A stretch of 64,000 nt of DNA from Dyadobacter psychrotolerans (GCF_004349265.1 NZ_SMFL01000003.1:682001-746000); one strand, 5' to 3'. Shown: positions 17,066 through 26,408, numbered from the stretch's first letter. Notes: generated by a model not told the origin, from the sequence alone. Program-made: numbers and translations.

Positions 17066-17944
17066 CTATTTTCTACCTAAAGCAAGAAGCATTGTTTCGC
17101 CTATTAATGCAGGAGATTCCGCTACGAAAATACCAGACTCCTTCATAATACGGATTTTAGCTTCCGCAGTGTCATCTGCACCACCGATAATAGCACCAGC
17201 ATGGCCCATACGACGTCCCTTGGGAGCAGTCTGACCAGCAATGAAACCTACAACCGGCTTTTTGTTACCTGTCGATTTAATATAATTAGCAGCATCTGCT
17301 TCCATGCTACCTCCAATTTCACCAATCATTACGATTGCTTCTGTTTCAGGGTCATTCATCAGCAATTCAACCGCTTCTTTTGTAGTTGTTCCAATGATCG
17401 GATCACCTCCAATACCGATTGCAGTAGTTTGCCCCAAACCAGCACGAGTTAGCTGATCTACCGCCTCGTAAGTAAGCGTACCGGATTTTGAAACCAGTCC
17501 GATTGTTCCTTTCTTGAAGATAAAACCAGGCATGATACCTACTTTACATTCTTCTGCTGTAATAATACCAGGACAGTTAGGACCAATCAAACGACAATTT
17601 TTGCCTTTGATATATTCCTTCGCCTGCATCATATCTTTGGTTGGAATTCCTTCGGTGATACAAACAATAACGCCAATACCAGCATCAGCAGCTTCCATAA
17701 TAGCATCAGCAGCAAAAGCTGGCGGAACAAATATGATTGAAACATCTGCACCGGTTGCACGCACTGCCAGGTCTACAGTATTAAAGACAGGTCTCTCCAG
17801 GTGAGAAAGCCCTCCTTTTCCGGGAGTTACTCCGCCTACAAGGTTGGTACCGTATTCAATCATTTGCTGGGCATGAAAAGAACCCTCAGAACCCGTAAAT
17901 CCCTGAACTATAATCTTAGAATTTTTATTAACTAAAACGCTCAT
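17066..17944 (-). CDS. sucD: Succinyl-CoA synthetase alpha subunit
   Basis: 292-residue alpha subunit of succinyl-CoA synthetase, which couples succinyl-CoA cleavage to nucleotide triphosphate synthesis in the TCA cycle. The CoA-binding N-terminal motif [37 protein letters not shown] and the phosphohistidine loop [16 protein letters not shown] (His248) are present. Length is normal. The beta subunit gene (sucC) is not adjacent here; separate location is common in this phylum. Divergent from the membrane protein at 18054. Confidence 0.97.
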   Translation of the reverse strand: MSVLVNKNSKIIVQGFTGSEGSFHAQQMIEYGTNLVGGVTPGKGGLSHLERPVFNTVDLAVRATGADVSIIFVPPAFAADAIMEAADAGIGVIVCITEGIPTKDMMQAKEYIKGKNCRLIGPNCPGIITAEECKVGIMPGFIFKKGTIGLVSKSGTLTYEAVDQLTRAGLGQTTAIGIGGDPIIGTTTKEAVELLMNDPETEAIVMIGEIGGSMEADAANYIKSTGNKKPVVGFIAGQTAPKGRRMGHAGAIIGGADDTAEAKIRIMKESGIFVAESPALIGETMLLALGRK

Positions 17945-18053
17945 GTTGGTAAATCAGTTTTTTTGGTAAAAGTAGGACGAAAAGCACGAAGTAGCAAAAT
18001 GTAAAGGGAATTTGTAAATTGCTTTTTTGATATTCTAAGGCCTCATTTCGTAT

Positions 18054-18650
18054 ATGCCCATAAATCCGAATGTAATTTCCAGCCTGATACTTGCCGTAAC
18101 CGGTATAATCGTCTTTTATAAATATTATAAGCTGCTTTCGTTTTACAATCGATTTTTGTGGGGTATTTTTTCTCTGAGTATTGCCCTGAACGCACTGACT
18201 GAGTTACTTGCACTTGTCGTACCCGATGCCCTGGATACATTCCCCGAGCTGACACTGGCATGTGAAAGAACTCTGGGCGCAGTTGCTGTTGTGTCTGCCT
18301 CCTGGTGCGTGGTTATGCGTTATGAAGCCGGGAAATTTCTTTTGTTTTGTACAATCGGGCTGGGCTTGCTTCTCTTTTACTGCATTGTTATGTACAAAGT
18401 GCAGTTTATGGGATTGATCATTCAGCCTTTTTGTATCATCGTTTCGCTTCTTATATCCTGTATTGGATTAGCGACTAAACAAAAGAGCTCTTTATGGATC
18501 ATTTTTTCAATGATGTTACTTGCTCTTGCTTCAAAGTCCAGAGACATTCCGATACCTATGGACCCGATTGACATCAGCAGATACCTGATGCTCCTTTCGG
18601 TACTTTGCTTTGGATATGCTATCCGTGATCAGTACAAAATACTGTTTTGA
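18054..18650 (+). CDS. Hypothetical polytopic membrane protein
   Basis: 198-residue protein made almost entirely of hydrophobic helices, about six or seven (for example SLILAVTGIIVFYKYYKLL, FLLFCTIGLGLLLFYCIVMY, LIIQPFCIIVSLLISCIGL). No motif is recognised. The spacing of short helices with few charges looks like a small sensor-type or YhhN-like membrane domain, but I cannot assign a family. It is divergent from sucD and 104 bases before the azurin gene, with no terminator seen between. Confidence 0.6.
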   Translation: MPINPNVISSLILAVTGIIVFYKYYKLLSFYNRFLWGIFSLSIALNALTELLALVVPDALDTFPELTLACERTLGAVAVVSASWCVVMRYEAGKFLLFCTIGLGLLLFYCIVMYKVQFMGLIIQPFCIIVSLLISCIGLATKQKSSLWIIFSMMLLALASKSRDIPIPMDPIDISRYLMLLSVLCFGYAIRDQYKILF

Positions 18651-18754
18651 AGTTTTGTTTTTCAAACAATTGTTAATGGATTATTTTTTTACTGCTTCAT
18701 GCATTAAATTGCACCAGTTAATTTCAACAAAAACAAGTTTACTAATATTCGAAT

Positions 18755-19243
18755 ATGAAAAGGATCAAGTTTAGCGTATTGTTTCTTGCCTCAGTTATCG
18801 CTTTTGGCGCTGTAACAACCAGCTCTGTCAATGCAAAAACTACTTCAGAAATAAGTGATACAAAGCAGGAAAAAGTGATCGTTATCAAAGGAAGTGATGC
18901 GATGCAGTTCGACCTGAAAGAAATTAAGGTAAAGGCCGGGCAAAAAGTAAAGCTTACTTTGACACATTCAGGTAAACTGGCAAAAGCGGCAATGGGTCAC
19001 AACTTCGTTTTGTTAAAACCGGGTACAGACGTAGCAGCTTTTGGATCGAAGGCAGCAGCAGCAAGAGAAACAGAATATATTCCTAAATCAGAAGAAGCCA
19101 GCATCATTGCACATACCAAACTGGTAGGTGGCGGAGAAAGTGACACAATCACTTTTACAGCTCCTAAAAAAGGAACTTATACATTCATTTGCAGCTTTCC
19201 TGGCCACTATGCTTTGATGAAAGGTAGTTTCATCGTTGAATAG
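18755..19243 (+). CDS. Azurin (blue copper protein)
   Basis: 162-residue cupredoxin with a signal peptide (about residues 1-27, ending VNA). Type-1 copper ligands are visible: His82 in AMGHNFVLL, then Cys146, His151 and Met155 in FICSFPGHYALMKG. It is a periplasmic single-electron carrier, and azurins of this kind serve respiratory or stress-linked electron transfer. The Lys-rich surface near residues 56-80 is of the usual kind. Monocistronic, ended by a long palindromic terminator. Confidence 0.92.
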   Translation: MKRIKFSVLFLASVIAFGAVTTSSVNAKTTSEISDTKQEKVIVIKGSDAMQFDLKEIKVKAGQKVKLTLTHSGKLAKAAMGHNFVLLKPGTDVAAFGSKAAAARETEYIPKSEEASIIAHTKLVGGGESDTITFTAPKKGTYTFICSFPGHYALMKGSFIVE

Positions 19244-19260
19244 TCGATAAGCATTATAAA

Positions 19261-19301
19261 AACAAAACGAGCGCCAGCAATATGCTGGCGCTCGTTTTGT
19301 T
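19261..19301. terminator. Bidirectional intrinsic terminator
   Basis: Perfect 19-bp inverted repeat (19261-19279 with 19283-19301) around the loop ATA; the core is GAGCGCCAGCA. It lies between the convergent azurin and TlpA-like genes. Confidence 0.92.
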
Positions 19302-19322
19302 TACATCAGTTTTCTTTATCTT

Positions 19323-19871
19323 TTATATCTCCGCCAGATTCTTTTCTATTAATTCAGCAATTTCGGGCCGGTCCCATTGTGAAGCCCCGATTTCCTGAGC
19401 CAGAATTTTTCCTTTGTAAATGATATAGGTACGCGGAATTGCATTTCCGTCCAGCGCAGCAGGATAAGCTCCTGCATACTGGTAAAATGGAAGTTTATAA
19501 CCTTTACGTTCGATAAAAGGATTAACAGTTGCCGGATCCTCATCTGAAACGATGTAAAAAGCAACTTTATCATTCGACTTATATTTATCATAAAGTTTTT
19601 GAATTCCCGGCATTTCCATATTACAAGGTCCGCACCAGGTAGCCCATACATTTAAGAAAACCAGTTTTTCCTGATCCATGGGTACATTTTGACCATCCAG
19701 AGTCGATAATGAAGTCAGGTAAACGCCGTCGTTAGCCTCACTGGCTACGTCGCTACTACTTTCTGTTAACGCAGGAGGAACTTCCGGCGATTTGAAAAAA
19801 GCAAAGTAGACAGCCAATGCGGCAACTATGATTAATGCGGGAACCAATATTTTTTTAGAAACAGAAGCCAT
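19323..19871 (-). CDS. TlpA-like membrane-anchored thioredoxin-fold protein
   Basis: 182-residue protein with an N-terminal membrane helix (about residues 8-26, ILVPALIIVAALAVYFAFF) and a thioredoxin-like domain with WCGPC (79-83), followed by NMEMPGIQKLYDKY and the cis-Pro region AIPRTYIIYKG. It probably reduces disulfides in the periplasm, as in TlpA/ResA proteins of c-type cytochrome or copper-protein maturation. Its neighbour azurin, a copper protein, is on the opposite strand, so the functional link is only suggestive. Confidence 0.85.
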   Translation of the reverse strand: MASVSKKILVPALIIVAALAVYFAFFKSPEVPPALTESSSDVASEANDGVYLTSLSTLDGQNVPMDQEKLVFLNVWATWCGPCNMEMPGIQKLYDKYKSNDKVAFYIVSDEDPATVNPFIERKGYKLPFYQYAGAYPAALDGNAIPRTYIIYKGKILAQEIGASQWDRPEIAELIEKNLAEI

Positions 19872-20056
19872 TTTATTTTTTCAAGGTTTTAGTTAGTCAA
19901 AACTTATTTTCGTAAAAATAAGGATATTTATGTTGAAGTGCCTCTTTCTCATCCTGCCGAAGAAACCGTGTTTGTTTTTTTGATGCTCCGTCAGATTTTG
20001 AATACATTTATACCAAGATTTAAAAACATAAAGATTTGAGGAAACGGTTTACATTC

Positions 20057-21418
20057 ATGAAAAGTTTATTTTTTGTTATTTTCTCCCTGGCTTCCCTGTT
20101 ATTGCCTCATACCAACTTTGCCCAACGTTCAGCCGCTGAATATTTTGAAGACGGAAATACGAAAGCTGCTAAGGGAGATTTTCCCGGCGCCATGCAGTCC
20201 TACACCACTGTAATTTCTATGAGCCCACAGCACGCTCCGAGTTTTTTCAACCGCGGGCTGGCAAAAGCAAACCTGAAAGATCACCGTGGTGCGATTTTGG
20301 ATTACGACCAGGCTATTGAATTAAGTCCGAAAACATCTGTATATTATCAAAGCCGCGGTGTAAGCAAAAGTCTTCAGGAAGATTTTCGGGCTGCAATCAT
20401 GGATTATACCAAAGCGATTGAATTAAGCCCTGAAGATGCAAAAGCATTTTATAACCGGGGAGTTAGTTATGCCAAAATTCAAAATCACAGAAACGCACTC
20501 ATGGATCTGGATCAGGCGCTTTCGCTGAATCCGGATGACCTCGCAGCTTTGTACGCCCGTGGTAACTGCAAACAGGACTTACAGGAATATGCAGGCAGCC
20601 TCGCCGATTTTTCAAGAGTTATAGAATTAAGTCCAAAAAGAACGGGCGCTTATGTAGGACGGGGTCTTGCAAAAATAGAACTTGGCGATTTTAACGGTGC
20701 AGCAGCAGACTTCACACGGGCGATAGAATTGAATCCTGCGGATGCAACATTTTACAACAAACGCGGTTTTGCAAAAAACAAAATAGAAGATTTCAAAGGG
20801 GCTATCATTGATTTTGACAAAACAATCCAACTCGATCCGGAAAATTTTGAAGCATATTACGGACGTGGTTTTTCCAAAGGAAAACTAAACGACCAGCGTG
20901 GGGCAATCACTGATCTTACAAAGGCAATTGAAGTTAAAAACAATTATGTGGGTGACCCAAAAAAGATTGGTTACACAGGAAAAATCACCAGAGAAATACT
21001 GGATGGCCTTCGCGATGTAATCAAAGAACGCATCAAAATTGAAAACCTGACCAACGAAAGAGCCGAAGCCTATTACATCAGAGGGATTAATAAGTCGGCA
21101 ATCGGAGATAAAAAATCTGCTATCGATGATTTTACAACAGCCGTTGAATTAAATCCTACCTATTCAAATGCTTACTTTTCAAGAGCTTTAACCCGCTCCT
21201 CATCCGGAGATCAGATGGGAGCTGTGCTGGATTTCACAAGTTCAATTAAATTAAGATCCGATTTTTCAGAAGCTTATTATCTGAGAGGGATTTTAAAAAA
21301 CAGCTTGGGACAGGTAAATGACGGATGCCTTGATTTAAGCAAAGCCGGAGAACTTGGTTATCTGCAGGCCTACAAGGTGATTAGCAGTTATTGTACACCA
21401 ACACCGGTAAAGGAGTAA
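20057..21418 (+). CDS. Secreted tetratricopeptide-repeat protein
   Basis: About 453 residues with a signal peptide (MKSLFFVIFSLASLLLPHTNFAQ) and about ten TPR units of the form A-x2-Y-x2-R-G-x-(A/S)-K ... A-x2-D-(F/Y)-x2-A-I-x-L-x-P. They cover residues 28-320, then 340-445 after a linker that contains YVGDPKKIGYTG. TPR arrays are protein-protein interaction scaffolds; no partner is evident. I chose the ATG at 20057 because the signal peptide starts there; a TTG 21 bases upstream would add a charged extension. A terminator follows. Confidence 0.8.
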   Translation: MKSLFFVIFSLASLLLPHTNFAQRSAAEYFEDGNTKAAKGDFPGAMQSYTTVISMSPQHAPSFFNRGLAKANLKDHRGAILDYDQAIELSPKTSVYYQSRGVSKSLQEDFRAAIMDYTKAIELSPEDAKAFYNRGVSYAKIQNHRNALMDLDQALSLNPDDLAALYARGNCKQDLQEYAGSLADFSRVIELSPKRTGAYVGRGLAKIELGDFNGAAADFTRAIELNPADATFYNKRGFAKNKIEDFKGAIIDFDKTIQLDPENFEAYYGRGFSKGKLNDQRGAITDLTKAIEVKNNYVGDPKKIGYTGKITREILDGLRDVIKERIKIENLTNERAEAYYIRGINKSAIGDKKSAIDDFTTAVELNPTYSNAYFSRALTRSSSGDQMGAVLDFTSSIKLRSDFSEAYYLRGILKNSLGQVNDGCLDLSKAGELGYLQAYKVISSYCTPTPVKE

Positions 21419-21441
21419 AGAAAAAGCATCAGACAAAGAAG

Positions 21442-21476
21442 AAAGCCGTCAGACCAAATTGATTTGACGGCTTTTT
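21442..21476. terminator. Bidirectional intrinsic terminator
   Basis: AAAGCCGTCA (21442-21451) and TGACGGCTTT (21465-21474) form a 10-bp stem flanked by A and T runs, between the convergent TPR and superoxide dismutase genes. Confidence 0.85.
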
Positions 21477-21487
21477 GAATTTATAAA

Positions 21488-22201
21488 TTATGCCTTTTTC
21501 AAATTCTCAGCAACTTTATCCCAGTTCACTACATCCCAGAATGCTTTGATATAGTCAGGACGTTTGTTTTGGTAATGCAGATAATAAGCATGTTCCCAAA
21601 CATCAAGTGCCAGGATTGGTGTTCCTTTAACATCCGTAACCGCGTCCATTAAAGGGTTGTCCTGATTAGGCGTCGACCCGATAGATAATTTTCCGCCTTT
21701 TGCAACAAGCCATGCCCAGCCTGAACCAAAACGGGTTGTTGCCGCTTTTGCAAATTCTTCCTTAAATTTCTCGAAAGACCCAAATTGTGCTTTAATTGCA
21801 TCTGCAACGGCACCTTTTGGCTCGCCACCTTTTTTAGGCCCCATAATTTCCCAGAAAAAAGTATGGTTCCAGTGTCCGCCCCCATTATTGCGAATTGCAG
21901 CTGGTGCTTTGCTGATCGATTTTAAAATTTCATCCAGTGATTTTTTCTCAAATTCGGTACCTTTTACTGCATCATTCAGGTTTTTGACATAAGTCGCATG
22001 GTGTTTCGTATAATGGATCTCCATGGTCATTTTGTCGATGCTTGGTTCCAATGCAGCGAAATCGTAAGGAAGCGGTGCTTGCTTAAAAGGAGCTGTTTCG
22101 GCAAGTATATTACTTGAAGAACCTGCAAACACTTCGTTTCCCAGGGCGCTAACGGCAATAGTACTGCCGGCTATGGTGCGCAAAAAATCAATTCTATTCA
22201 T
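21488..22201 (-). CDS. Superoxide dismutase (Fe/Mn type) with N-terminal export signal
   Basis: 237-residue Fe/Mn superoxide dismutase. Metal ligands are His63 ([12 protein letters not shown]), His113 (GGHWNHTFF), Asp200 and His204 (LDVWEHAYY). It has about 40 extra residues at the N-terminus compared with cytosolic enzymes: [20 protein letters not shown] resembles a signal peptide, so the enzyme is probably exported. The arginines are not a canonical twin-arginine pair. It lies upstream of a convergent terminator and 27 bases after recR on the same strand. Confidence 0.93.
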   Translation of the reverse strand: MNRIDFLRTIAGSTIAVSALGNEVFAGSSSNILAETAPFKQAPLPYDFAALEPSIDKMTMEIHYTKHHATYVKNLNDAVKGTEFEKKSLDEILKSISKAPAAIRNNGGGHWNHTFFWEIMGPKKGGEPKGAVADAIKAQFGSFEKFKEEFAKAATTRFGSGWAWLVAKGGKLSIGSTPNQDNPLMDAVTDVKGTPILALDVWEHAYYLHYQNKRPDYIKAFWDVVNWDKVAENLKKA

Positions 22202-22228
22202 AATACAGTCTTATTAAAATGTAATCAA

Positions 22229-22843
22229 CTAATCGTATGCCACCCGGCTTACGATACTTCGTCCCAATGTAATTTCATCTGCATACTCAAGATCGCCGCC
22301 GATTGGAACGCCCCTGGCTATGGTACTTACTTTTACACCTGAACTTTTTAATTTCTTTTGTAAATAAAATGCGGTGGTATCACCTTCCATGGTAGGGCTC
22401 AACGCAAGTATTACTTCTTCTACCTGATCTGTTTCATCTTTTTGCTCGACTCTGCTTACCAGAGAGTCAATATTCAGATCTGACGGACCGATACCTTCCA
22501 AAGGTGAGATGATTCCGCCAAGCACATGATAAAGACCTTTAAACTGACTGGTAGCTTCGATAGCCAATACATCCCGGGTGTCTACCACCACGCAGATAAT
22601 CGAAGCATCACGTTTGGGATTACTGCAAATATTGCATAGCTCGTGATCTGCAATGTTATGACATTTGATGCAATAGGTAGTTTTAGTCCTCATATTGACA
22701 ATCGCCTCGGCAAGAGAGCGGGATTGCTGCTCCTCTCTCTTCAGCAAATGCAATGCCAGACGTAAAGCTGTTTTTTTCCCTATTCCCGGAAGACGGGAAA
22801 TTTCACCAACGGCATCCTCAATAAGACGTGAGGGATAATTCAT
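22229..22843 (-). CDS. recR: Recombination mediator protein RecR
   Basis: 204-residue RecR, which with RecO loads RecA onto gapped DNA. It shows an N-terminal helix-hairpin-helix (ISRLPGIGKKTALRLALHLL), a four-cysteine zinc motif (CIKC-x8-CNIC), a TOPRIM domain (SIICVVVDTRDVLAIEAT) and the C-terminal GVPIGGDLEYADEITL. I chose the ATG at 22843 because MNYPSRLIEDAV is the family N-terminus; an upstream TTG would add a 20-residue tail with no counterpart. It may be co-transcribed with clpS, 104 bases upstream. Confidence 0.95.
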   Translation of the reverse strand: MNYPSRLIEDAVGEISRLPGIGKKTALRLALHLLKREEQQSRSLAEAIVNMRTKTTYCIKCHNIADHELCNICSNPKRDASIICVVVDTRDVLAIEATSQFKGLYHVLGGIISPLEGIGPSDLNIDSLVSRVEQKDETDQVEEVILALSPTMEGDTTAFYLQKKLKSSGVKVSTIARGVPIGGDLEYADEITLGRSIVSRVAYD

Positions 22844-22947
22844 GTGACTTGATAAATAATTAGCAGTAATTAATAAACAGTAAGCCACGAGCCTATGTTG
22901 CAACCGGTCTAAAATAACCTTACCAGTTCCTGCAACTCACATGCGGC

Positions 22948-23223
22948 CTAATGAATTTCTGCTGAAATACCCCGGCTGCATATTTCTTTACGCATCGCGG
23001 CCAGTTCATCAAATTCACCTTCTTTGACAGAACACTTTCCTTTGTAGTGAATAATAAGCGTACATTGTTCCGCCTGTTCGCTGGTATGACGGCAAACATC
23101 TATCAGGGTGTCGATCACCCAGTCAAAAGTATTTACATCGTCATTGTATACAACCAGTCTTTTTATATCGGTTTCAATTGTTTTTTCCAGAATTTCAACC
23201 TCGGTATCTGTAAGCGCTTGCAT
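22948..23223 (-). CDS. clpS: ATP-dependent Clp protease adaptor ClpS
   Basis: 91-residue ClpS, which delivers N-degron substrates to the ClpAP protease. The core LVVYNDDVNTFDWVIDTLID carries the conserved N-D-D and the substrate-pocket residues; the following CRHTSEQAEQCTLIIHYKGK fits the family. I chose the ATG at 23223; a TTG nine bases upstream would add three residues. It is divergent from the SSS symporter gene. Confidence 0.92.
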   Translation of the reverse strand: MQALTDTEVEILEKTIETDIKRLVVYNDDVNTFDWVIDTLIDVCRHTSEQAEQCTLIIHYKGKCSVKEGEFDELAAMRKEICSRGISAEIH

Positions 23224-23330
23224 AACAACCAAATTTCTGTTTGATTAGCAAAACTAATTAAAAACGTACATTAACAGAAGATTTTCCCTTCTTTTGTTAT
23301 GCGTTCAATATCTTAATCCTAATCATTTTG

Positions 23331-24800
23331 ATGAATCCCTACATATCCCTGGTTATACTGATCTTTTATTTTGGCATGTTGATCACCGTTTCGATTTACA
23401 CATCAAAAGGAGCGGATACAAATACCTTCTTCACTGCCAACCGACAGTCGCCCTGGTACCTTGTAGCTTTTGGGATGATCGGGACTTCATTGTCCGGAGT
23501 AACTTTTGTTTCGGTTCCGGGAGCGGTTGCGAATATACAGTTCTCTTATTTTCAGGTTGTCATCGGATATATCGTCGGGTACTTTGTCATCGGAACAGTG
23601 CTCATGCCGCTCTACTACCGGCTTAATCTGATCTCGATCTATTCATATCTGGAACAGCGTTTTGGATTTTGGTCTTATAAAACCGGCTCAGGATTTTTTC
23701 TTTTGTCAAGAACAATTGGCTCGGCAGTAAGACTTTATGTTGCCGCACAGGTTCTTCAGCTGGCTTTATTTAAACCACTGGGTGTACCCTTTGAAGTAGC
23801 AGTTGCCATTACCATTTTCCTGATCTGGATATATACTTTTAAAGGAGGTGTAAAAACGATCATCGTTACAGATACATTACAAACGTTTTTCCTGATCACT
23901 GCTGTAATCCTGACCATTGTTCTGGTTTCCCAGGAATTGAACCTTGATGGTATTTCGGGAATCTGGAAAACGGTTCAGGAAAGCAAGTACTCGCAGATTT
24001 TTTACTGGGAGACCAATGATCCTAAAAATTTCTTCAAGCAGTTTTTCGCGGGTGCGTTTATCGCCATCGTAATGACCGGACTTGATCAGGATCTGATGCA
24101 GAAAAACCTTACCTGCAAAAATATTGGCGAAGCGCAGAAAAACATGTTCTGGTTCACAGTCGTACTTGTGATCGTTAATTTCCTCTTTTTGTCACTTGGC
24201 GCGCTGCTTTACGTTTATGCCGAAGCACAGGGAATCCCGGTTTCTGCTAAAACAGATGAATTTTACCCAATGCTTGCCTTAAATCATCTTGGCGTGGTGG
24301 TAGGAATTACCTTTCTACTTGGTATCACAGCTGCCACATATGCCAGTTCAGACTCTGCATTAACTGCTTTAACCACGGCATTCTGCATTGATTTTATGAA
24401 TATTGAAAAACAACCGGAGGAGAAACGTTCTTCAATAAAGTTTTATGTCCACATTGGTTTTTCGGTAGTCTTCTATCTGGTAATCCTTATTTTCAACCGA
24501 CTTAACAGCAAGGAAGTAATAACCGCAGTATTCGATCTGGCAGGATATACCTACGGGCCTCTGCTTGGGCTTTTCTCATTCGGGGCATTTCTAAAACGAC
24601 CGGTGAAAGATCGCTGGGTTCCTCTGGTTTGTATAGCCGCTCCTATTTTAACTTACATCCTCAATGAAAATTCGGCTGAATGGTTTGACGGATACAAATT
24701 TGGTTTTGAGAGGTTGATTATTAATGGACTGATTACATTTATCGGACTGTTGATATTATCGGAAAGAAAATCGATTCGTGATCCTTACACATCCAGATAG
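23331..24800 (+). CDS. Sodium:solute symporter family protein
   Basis: 489-residue member of the SSS (SLC5-like) family, with about 13 membrane helices. The N-terminal FYFGMLITVSIYTSKGADT and FTANRQSPWYLVAFGMIGTSLSGVTFVSVPGAV contain the sodium-site region of helix 1 and the unwound segment, and GITAATYASSDSALTALTTAF (helix 8) carries the adjacent Ser/Ala Na+ ligands. The substrate cannot be read from sequence; sugars, sialic acid or organic acids are possible. I chose ATG 23331 (MNPYISLVIL) over the TTG three bases upstream. Confidence 0.9.
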   Translation: MNPYISLVILIFYFGMLITVSIYTSKGADTNTFFTANRQSPWYLVAFGMIGTSLSGVTFVSVPGAVANIQFSYFQVVIGYIVGYFVIGTVLMPLYYRLNLISIYSYLEQRFGFWSYKTGSGFFLLSRTIGSAVRLYVAAQVLQLALFKPLGVPFEVAVAITIFLIWIYTFKGGVKTIIVTDTLQTFFLITAVILTIVLVSQELNLDGISGIWKTVQESKYSQIFYWETNDPKNFFKQFFAGAFIAIVMTGLDQDLMQKNLTCKNIGEAQKNMFWFTVVLVIVNFLFLSLGALLYVYAEAQGIPVSAKTDEFYPMLALNHLGVVVGITFLLGITAATYASSDSALTALTTAFCIDFMNIEKQPEEKRSSIKFYVHIGFSVVFYLVILIFNRLNSKEVITAVFDLAGYTYGPLLGLFSFGAFLKRPVKDRWVPLVCIAAPILTYILNENSAEWFDGYKFGFERLIINGLITFIGLLILSERKSIRDPYTSR

Positions 24801-25026
24801 TCCGAAACCGTTCGCTTCTATATTAAACTGTTCGGTTTTGAACATTCATTTGGCCGGCGATTTCCTCAGATCAAATTGTGGAAATTATTTTTAAAATATT
24901 GAATTACAAGTATTTAACATTATATTGATTTGAAAAATCGAAGGTAAAATTCTAAGCTGGCATATCCTTTTTTATAATGGTTATACATCCACTAACGGAA
25001 TGTTTAATCTTAAAAAATAAATAGCC

Positions 25027-25422
25027 ATGAAAATTACAATCATTTCCAAATTGCTTTTTGCATTCATTTTCACTTTATCTCTTTCTTCTTATGCTGCTGA
25101 TAAAAAGGGAGCGAAGGACAAAAAAGAAACAAAATCTGCATCGCTTAATGCGTCGTTGTTTCAGATCATCAATTCTAACAAAGTAAAACTTGCCATTGAC
25201 AAAGGTGCAGACTCACCGGTTAGAATTTTGCTTAGAGATGTTACGGGACATACCTATTACAGCGAAATGTCCGGCAAAGATCAGGCACAGTATCGCAAAA
25301 CGTTTGACCTTGCAGAGATGACCGACGGTACCTACTATTTTGAATTGTTTTACAAAAATCAGAAGATTACCAAGGAGATTCAACTTCAGACCAACCAGGC
25401 ACGCAGAATCTCAGTTCAATAA
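25027..25422 (+). CDS. Small secreted protein with sorting-domain-like C-terminus
   Basis: 131 residues with a signal peptide (MKITIISKLLFAFIFTLSLSSYAA), a short Lys-rich linker and a beta-rich domain: KLAIDKGADSPVRILLRD, GHTYYSEMSGKDQA, then FDLAEMTDGTYYFELFYKNQ and a closing KEIQLQ strand. The F-x-L-x2-(M/L)-x2-G-x-Y-x-F pattern resembles the beta-sandwich of T9SS C-terminal sorting domains, here as a stand-alone protein. No function known. It has its own terminator. Confidence 0.65.
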   Translation: MKITIISKLLFAFIFTLSLSSYAADKKGAKDKKETKSASLNASLFQIINSNKVKLAIDKGADSPVRILLRDVTGHTYYSEMSGKDQAQYRKTFDLAEMTDGTYYFELFYKNQKITKEIQLQTNQARRISVQ

Positions 25423-25434
25423 TCATAAGATCAT

Positions 25435-25470
25435 AAAAAGAGCTTCGCCGTCACCAGCGAAGCTCTTTTT
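25435..25470. terminator. Bidirectional intrinsic terminator
   Basis: A5-GAGCTTCGC (25435-25448) is perfectly complementary to GCGAAGCTC-T5 (25457-25470), around an 8-base loop, between convergent genes. Confidence 0.9.
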
Positions 25471-25483
25471 ATATATCTATGCC

Positions 25484-25843
25484 TTATAATTCCTGCATGG
25501 GATCCCAAAAGTATTTATCCCAATTCTGTATCTGGTCATCTTTTACTTCAACTCCCTCATCTTCGAGTTTTTCCTGCATCGCAGTAGGCGTCTCAAAAAG
25601 TAGTTTGGCACTAAGCACACCTTGTTTATTTACTACCCGATGTGCCGGAATATTCTCCTGAGTGTAACTATTACCCATTGCCCAGCCTACCATACGCGCT
25701 CCTCTTTTTGAACCAAGATAAGCCGCAATTGCTCCGTAAGATGTGGCTCTCCCCTTTGGTATTAACCGGACAACGTCATACACATCCTGAAAAAAATCGT
25801 TGTTACGCGCCTTTTTCTTCTCCTCTTGCTTCTCGGCGTTCAT
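25484..25843 (-). CDS. Alkyltransferase-like protein (ATL; MGMT family without catalytic Cys)
   Basis: 119-residue protein of the Ada/Ogt DNA-binding fold. It has IPKGRATSYGAIAAYLG, the arginine-finger region GARMVGWAMGNSY and the active-site loop IPAHRVV, where Ala67 replaces the alkyl-accepting Cys of PCHRV. Such ATL proteins bind O6-alkylguanine and flag it for nucleotide excision repair rather than repairing it directly. The start ATG at 25843 lies inside the upstream DUF3109 gene (41-base overlap), so translation is probably coupled. No N-terminal transferase domain is fused. Confidence 0.88.
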   Translation of the reverse strand: MNAEKQEEKKKARNNDFFQDVYDVVRLIPKGRATSYGAIAAYLGSKRGARMVGWAMGNSYTQENIPAHRVVNKQGVLSAKLLFETPTAMQEKLEDEGVEVKDDQIQNWDKYFWDPMQEL

Positions 25844-26396
25844 CAATTTCCTGTGTTAACTGACCATACCAATTTTCACCGTAGGCACGGATAAGCGGAG
25901 CCTTTAAAAACTTATAAACCGGAACACCCAACTCTTTTCCAAAGCTGCAGGCCGGGCTGCAGATATCCCACCGATCGTAATTCAATGCATGATACTGATC
26001 ATACTTTGTGACCCGGATCGGATATAAATGACAGGAAATTGGTTTTTTGTAGGCAATTTTTCCGTCGTTGTAAGCTTCTTCTATTCCGCACTTTAAAATT
26101 CCCTTAGGATCATAAATCGCATAAGCGCACTCCCGGCCGTTGATTACCGGTGTTACATAGTCACCCTCGAAGTCCTTCGTATATGTTCCCTCTTTCGCAA
26201 TTACTTCCTTGCCCGCTTCTGAAAGATATGGTTCAACCATTGGATAAATCTCGTCCAATACGGCAAGCTCGTCTTCATCTAATGGAGCCCCAGAATCACC
26301 TTCAACGCAGCAGGCACCTTTACATTTGTCCAAATTGCAGACAAATAACTGGTCTTCTATATCATCACTGATGCATGTGTTGTCGATAAGTATCAT
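25803..26396 (-). CDS. DUF3109 family Cys-rich protein
   Basis: 197-residue protein with eight or more cysteines in the conserved DUF3109 pattern: CNLDKCKGACCVEGDSGAPL near residue 20, CAYAIY and KCGIEEA in the middle, SCHLYPIRV, and CSPAC near residue 155. The Cys clusters suggest a metal or Fe-S site; the family has no established activity. It lies 12 bases after the lytic transglycosylase gene and overlaps the ATL gene, placing it late in a long minus-strand gene run. Confidence 0.85.
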   Translation of the reverse strand: MILIDNTCISDDIEDQLFVCNLDKCKGACCVEGDSGAPLDEDELAVLDEIYPMVEPYLSEAGKEVIAKEGTYTKDFEGDYVTPVINGRECAYAIYDPKGILKCGIEEAYNDGKIAYKKPISCHLYPIRVTKYDQYHALNYDRWDICSPACSFGKELGVPVYKFLKAPLIRAYGENWYGQLTQEIDERREARGEEKGA

Positions 26397-26408
26397 GGTA
26401 TTTTAGCC

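Noticed and set aside
24801..25026. CGAAACCG/CGGTTTTG dyad after the symporter gene as a terminator
   Set aside because: The loop is long and no T-run follows on either strand.
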